DNA of 64,000 nucleotides from an uncultured Clostridia bacterium (GTDB taxonomy: Bacteria; Bacillota; Clostridia; Lachnospirales; CAG-274). The notes below the pieces were generated by a model. That model had not been told where the DNA came from, did no database searches, and was given only the letters and a program-made list of their open reading frames with translations. The stretch lies in the NCBI GenBank assembly GCA_947628755.1, contig CANRBC010000012.1:1-64000 (forward strand). The letters are read 5' to 3'. A program made the translations under genes and the position numbers. How positions within the stretch are numbered: the stretch's first letter is position 1; every line of letters begins with the position of its first letter. This document shows, in pieces, positions 60,979-64,000 of the stretch.

Positions 60979-61648
60979 TTCCCCACACCACCTTCAGATA
61001 CATAGGTTCCTTTGGGTTTACCTCTATTTTTTCTCTTATTCGTCTTATGTGAACGGCTACGGTATTTTCACTGTTTATAAAAGGCTCGTTCCATACCTTC
61101 TCGTATATTTCCTCTATTGAGAATATAACGTTGGGATTCTCCATTAAAAGCTGGAGTATCTTGAATTCTATGGGAGTCAGCTTTACGGGCTTGTCGTCCA
61201 GCTTTACCTCCTTTGTTTTCTTGTTGAGATAAAGTCCCCTTATTACAAGCTCGTCGTTTGTCTGCTGAAAGCTGCCGAATTTGGTATATCTCCTTAGATT
61301 GGACTTTACTCTTGCTATAAGCTCAAGGAAATTAAAGGGCTTTGTAATATAGTCGTCTGCGCCTATGTTAAGCCCCAGTATTATATCCTTGTCCTCGGAC
61401 TTGGCGGAAAGCACTATAATAGGTATCTCCTTGTCCTTCCTTATTTTCAGTATTGCCTGTATGCCGTCCATTTTTGGCATCATAAGGTCCATTATTATAA
61501 GATGTATGTCGGGATGCTCCTGAAGCACATTAAGAGCCTCCTCGCCGTTAGAGGCAGTGTACACCTTCATTTGCTCGTTTTCAAGATATATTTCTATAGC
61601 CTGCAATATTTCCTTGTCGTCATCTGCAACCAGTATTTTATATTCCAT
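60956..61648 (-). CDS. OmpR-family response regulator
   Basis: A 230-residue response regulator. Receiver domain 1-115 with DDD (10-12), phospho-Asp in IIMDLMMPKMDG, Lys in TKPFNF. The C-terminal winged helix (about 130-230) has the PLTPIEFKILQLLMENPN-like segment and NTVAVHIRRIREKI for DNA contact. AAGGAGGAAAAT precedes the ATG. It is read before the kinase gene and overlaps it. Target genes are not evident here. Confidence 0.94.
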   Translation of the reverse strand: MEYKILVADDDKEILQAIEIYLENEQMKVYTASNGEEALNVLQEHPDIHLIIMDLMMPKMDGIQAILKIRKDKEIPIIVLSAKSEDKDIILGLNIGADDYITKPFNFLELIARVKSNLRRYTKFGSFQQTNDELVIRGLYLNKKTKEVKLDDKPVKLTPIEFKILQLLMENPNVIFSIEEIYEKVWNEPFINSENTVAVHIRRIREKIEVNPKEPMYLKVVWGIGYKISK

Positions 61649-61810
61649 ATTTTCCTCCTTGACCGTTATGCCTATATTTCCATATATAAATAATAGTAAC
61701 ATAATATCCTGCATTTTTACAGATATTTTTATTAATATTTGATTAAGATTTTCAATAAAAAAGTGAGAAGCCGCAGCAGCCTCCCACTTTAAAGCACTCA
61801 ACAAATATCA

Positions 61811-62020
61811 CTATGTCCAGGACAGCTTGAGTTCCCTTTTGTTTTCAGAGCAATCTGCAAGATACAGATTTATAAGAGTTTGGTAGGGGATTCCGGAGGA
61901 TTTAGCCTGCGCCTTGAAATAATCTATAACATCACTGTCAATATTTATTGTGATTTGTTTCTTTAATTTTTTTGTATATGGATTTTTCCTTGCTTCTGTG
62001 AAATCATACTCATCTCTCAT
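61811..62020 (-). CDS. brnA: BrnA-family antitoxin
   Basis: A 69-residue antitoxin, starting MRDEYDFTEARKNPYTKK, then LKKQITINIDSDVIDYFKAQAKSSGIPYQTLINLYL, a ribbon-helix-helix DNA-binding fold. This is the BrnA pattern: an N-terminal toxin-binding part before the RHH. It would neutralise BrnT and repress the operon as a complex. ATG 62020 has GAGGTG upstream; GTG 62029 is inside that site. It overlaps brnT by 11 bases. Confidence 0.9.
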   Translation of the reverse strand: MRDEYDFTEARKNPYTKKLKKQITINIDSDVIDYFKAQAKSSGIPYQTLINLYLADCSENKRELKLSWT

Positions 62021-62315
62021 AATATTCACCTCTCATATGGTATTGTTCTGCTTCTGACTTGGTTGCTTTTCGGGCGGATATAATACGGATAACAGCTTCA
62101 TTATTTCTGTAGCAATGACAAACTACGAGCAAATTAGCTTTTTTACTAAAGCCCAATATTATAAACCTATCCTCCTCTTCGGAATGCTCAGGGTCGTCTA
62201 TTACCAATGATTCTTCATCATAAAATACAGTCTTTGCTTCTTCAAATGATATTTTATGCTTAATTTGATTGAGCCTATCCTTATTACTATCCCATTCAAA
62301 TTTTATAATATCCAT
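62010..62315 (-). CDS. brnT: BrnT-family ribonuclease toxin
   Basis: A 101-residue BrnT toxin (RelE-like fold), an mRNA-cleaving enzyme in type II toxin-antitoxin modules. Family motifs are KFEWDSNKDRLNQIKHKISFEEA, the VIDDPEHSEEEDRFIILGFS segment and RIISARKATKSEAEQY. The ATG at 62315 is only 7 bases from the end of the -10 box, so the mRNA is probably leaderless. It is the first gene of the pair and looks full length. Confidence 0.92.
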   Translation of the reverse strand: MDIIKFEWDSNKDRLNQIKHKISFEEAKTVFYDEESLVIDDPEHSEEEDRFIILGFSKKANLLVVCHCYRNNEAVIRIISARKATKSEAEQYHMRGEYYER

Positions 62316-62321
62316 AATTAT

Positions 62322-62350
62322 ATTATAATTATATAATAATTATCTGTCAA
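62322..62350 (-). promoter_or_regulatory. Consensus promoter of brnTA
   Basis: On the minus strand, exact TTGACA (62345-62350), 17-base spacer, exact TATAAT (62322-62327). The spacer and -10 lie in an ATAATTAT-rich inverted repeat (about 62314-62343), a likely BrnA operator. Confidence 0.85.
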
Positions 62351-62409
62351 CTGTTAAAAATTATTTTTTTATGTTTGTATCGGTTACATTATTTTTATAT
62401 AATTTCCGG

Positions 62410-62438
62410 TTGATATATTAAAAATAATGTGCTATTAT
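62410..62438 (+). promoter_or_regulatory. Promoter of the hydrogenase maturation genes
   Basis: TTGATA (62410-62415), 17-base spacer, TATTAT (62433-62438), 35 bases before the ATG. Confidence 0.7.
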
Positions 62439-62472
62439 AATTAATAATCATTATTTATAAGGTGGTGAAAAA

Positions 62473-62715
62473 ATGGACGAAACAAGAGTTGCCCTTATAG
62501 GCATAGTTGTAGACGACACCAAGTCCGCAGCAGGAATAAACGAGCTGCTCCATGAGTACAGCCAATATGTTGTGGCAAGAATGGGCGTCCCTTACAGAAA
62601 AAAGGATATTTCTATAATAAGCGTCGTGCTGGATGCGCCAAACGATATTATAAACGCTTTATCAGGAAAGCTGGGACAGCTTGAAGGAGTAAGCACAAAA
62701 ACAATATATAATTAA
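62473..62715 (+). CDS. TM1266-like regulator of the [FeFe]-hydrogenase system
   Basis: An 80-residue ferredoxin-fold (ACT/NikR-C-like) protein: RVALIGIVVDDTKSAAGINELLHEYSQYVVARMGVPYRKKDI and ISVVLDAPNDIINALSGKLGQL. It matches the TM1266 family (TIGR03959 by recall), encoded with hydrogenase maturases and proposed as a regulator. AAGGTGGTG precedes the ATG. It lies 45 bases upstream of hydG in the same orientation. Confidence 0.88.
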   Translation: MDETRVALIGIVVDDTKSAAGINELLHEYSQYVVARMGVPYRKKDISIISVVLDAPNDIINALSGKLGQLEGVSTKTIYN

Positions 62716-62760
62716 TCTAACGGGAAAGAAATTCTGACCCGAAAGAAAGGAGAAATAAAA

Positions 62761-64000
62761 ATGTATAATCCAAAATCAATGAAAGCAGAGGAATTTATAT
62801 CCCATGAGGAGATAATGGAGACTCTTGAGTATGCCGAGGCAAACAAGAACAATATTGAGCTTATAAACTCTATTATTGAAAAGGCAAGGCAGAAAAAGGG
62901 CTTATCTCACAGGGAAGCCTCTGTTCTTCTTGTTTGTGAGGATGAAGAGAAAAACAATGAGATATATGCCCTTGCCAAGGAAATAAAGCAGGAGTTTTAC
63001 GGCAACAGAATAGTTATGTTTGCTCCCCTCTATCTTTCCAACTACTGTGTAAACGGCTGTGTATACTGTCCCTATCATTTAAAGAACAAGCACATTGCCA
63101 GAAAGAAGCTGACACAGGAGGAAATAAAGAGGGAGGTAATAGCTCTTCAGGATATGGGACACAAGCGCCTTGCTCTTGAAACAGGTGAAGACCCTGTAAA
63201 CAATCCCATAGAGTATGTGCTTGAAAGCATTAAGACCATATACGGCATAAAGCATAAGAACGGCGCTATAAGACGAGTTAATGTAAATATTGCCGCAACT
63301 ACTGTTGAAAATTACAAAAAGCTCAAGGAAGCAGGCATAGGCACATATATACTTTTCCAGGAGACATATCACAAGGAAAGCTACGAAAGGCTTCACCCCA
63401 CAGGACCTAAGAGCAATTATGCCTACCATACCGAGGCTCACGACAGAGCTATGACGGCAGGCATAGACGATGTAGGCTTCGGCGTGCTTTTCGGTCTTGA
63501 AAAATACAAGTACGAGTTTGCGGGACTTCTTATGCACGCAGAGCACATGGAGGCTGTATTCGGCGTAGGTCCTCATACCATAAGCGTACCCAGAATAAGA
63601 CACGCCGACGATATAGACGCAGACAGCTTCAAGGACGGTATAAACGACGATATTTTTGCCAAGATAGTCGCTTGCATAAGGATAGCCGTGCCATATACGG
63701 GAATGATAGTTTCCACAAGAGAAAGCAAGGCTTGCCGCGAAAAGGTGCTTGAACTGGGTATCTCACAGATAAGCGGCGGCTCAAGAACGAGCGTAGGCGG
63801 ATATGCCGAGCCTGAGCCGGAGGATAACAAGAGCGAGCAGTTTGACGTAGAGGACAAGAGAACTCTCGACGAGGTAGTAAACTGGCTTATGAGGAGAGGA
63901 CATATACCCAGCTTCTGTACTGCCTGTTACAGAGAGGGCAGAACAGGCGACCGCTTTATGAGCCTTTGTAAATCAGGACAAATATCAAACTGCTGTCTGC
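62761..64000 (+). CDS. hydG: [FeFe]-hydrogenase H-cluster maturase HydG (cut by window end)
   Basis: The first 413 or so residues of HydG, a radical SAM enzyme that cleaves tyrosine to make the CO and cyanide ligands of the hydrogenase H-cluster. The SAM-cluster motif is CVNGCVYCPYHLKNK (CxxxCxxC). The barrel continues through LALETGEDP, NVNIAATTVENY, GTYILFQETYH and GVGPHTISVPRIRHA. The C-terminal auxiliary-cluster region has begun at CTACYREGRTGDRFM near the edge, as HydG needs and as ThiH lacks. AAAGGAGA precedes the ATG. The remaining 60 or so residues lie outside the window. Confidence 0.95.
   Translation, partial: MYNPKSMKAEEFISHEEIMETLEYAEANKNNIELINSIIEKARQKKGLSHREASVLLVCEDEEKNNEIYALAKEIKQEFYGNRIVMFAPLYLSNYCVNGCVYCPYHLKNKHIARKKLTQEEIKREVIALQDMGHKRLALETGEDPVNNPIEYVLESIKTIYGIKHKNGAIRRVNVNIAATTVENYKKLKEAGIGTYILFQETYHKESYERLHPTGPKSNYAYHTEAHDRAMTAGIDDVGFGVLFGLEKYKYEFAGLLMHAEHMEAVFGVGPHTISVPRIRHADDIDADSFKDGINDDIFAKIVACIRIAVPYTGMIVSTRESKACREKVLELGISQISGGSRTSVGGYAEPEPEDNKSEQFDVEDKRTLDEVVNWLMRRGHIPSFCTACYREGRTGDRFMSLCKSGQISNCCL

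Noticed and set aside
1..64000. tRNA, rRNA, tmRNA, parS (TGTTTCACGTGAAACA-like) and transposase genes
   Set aside because: None recognised when reading the intergenic regions; tRNAscan-SE and Infernal would be needed to be sure.

Overview
The window looks like chromosome from an anaerobic, spore-forming member of the Clostridia (low-to-moderate GC Bacillota, probably a gut lineage near Lachnospirales). The evidence is a spoIVFA-spoIVFB pair and a spoVB-like flippase, [FeFe]-hydrogenase maturation (hydG at the right edge), rubrerythrin, a T-box leader, a c-di-GMP-I riboswitch, sigma-A promoters with 17-nt spacers, and strong AGGAGG/GAGGTGA ribosome binding sites. I saw no prophage, CRISPR array, transposase or RNA operon. 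Most of the window is core or near-core genome.

Layout. 1-10.5 kb: hairpin-rich 147-bp direct repeat, parB, greA-lysS, an ABC-F ATPase, a hairpin cluster, dusB-DUF6145-birA, divergent acpS-nnr, and a CmpB-like membrane protein. 10.5-18 kb: nitroreductase, nitrilase-like amidase, GH13 amylase, membrane-anchored transglutaminase-like protein, Gfo/Idh oxidoreductase, then a c-di-GMP riboswitch with terminator ahead of a secreted transglutaminase-like protein. 18-24.4 kb: metY, a ferredoxin-domain aldo/keto reductase, and a YetA/rhamnogalacturonan-lyase-like protein divergent from an AraC regulator. 24.4-34 kb: leucine T-box and leuA, CDF exporter, modA-like lipoprotein with an ECF S component, ylbF, an alpha/beta hydrolase, and a polar amino acid ABC transporter with a cytidylate-kinase-like gene. 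34-48.4 kb: uvrC, spoVB, spoIVFA (frame-disrupted), spoIVFB, two radical-SAM-related genes, RNase G, VOC and metallo-hydrolase genes, rubrerythrin, an EF-G paralogue and a frame-disrupted PAP2 phosphatase. 48.8-61.7 kb: solute-binding lipoprotein with hybrid kinase, guaB, feoA-feoA-feoB with a small Cys-rich protein, and a kinase/response-regulator pair. 61.8-64 kb: BrnT/BrnA toxin-antitoxin, then TM1266-like regulator and hydG.

The most unusual feature is a family of intergenic elements, the best copies about 304 bp, with terminal inverted repeats related to ATGAATTTTTGTTTA. They lie next to a second repeated module, a long hairpin with the arm AGCTGTCNCATTATGA that sits just past gene 3' ends and looks like a repeat-derived terminator. 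Six hairpins are present, and several have paired changes in both arms. Other points to check are a possible +1 frameshift site (CCC TAG) inside spoIVFA, one palindromic -35 hexamer shared by divergent acpS and birA promoters, twin operator-like palindromes in the feo locus, and a probably leaderless brnT mRNA.
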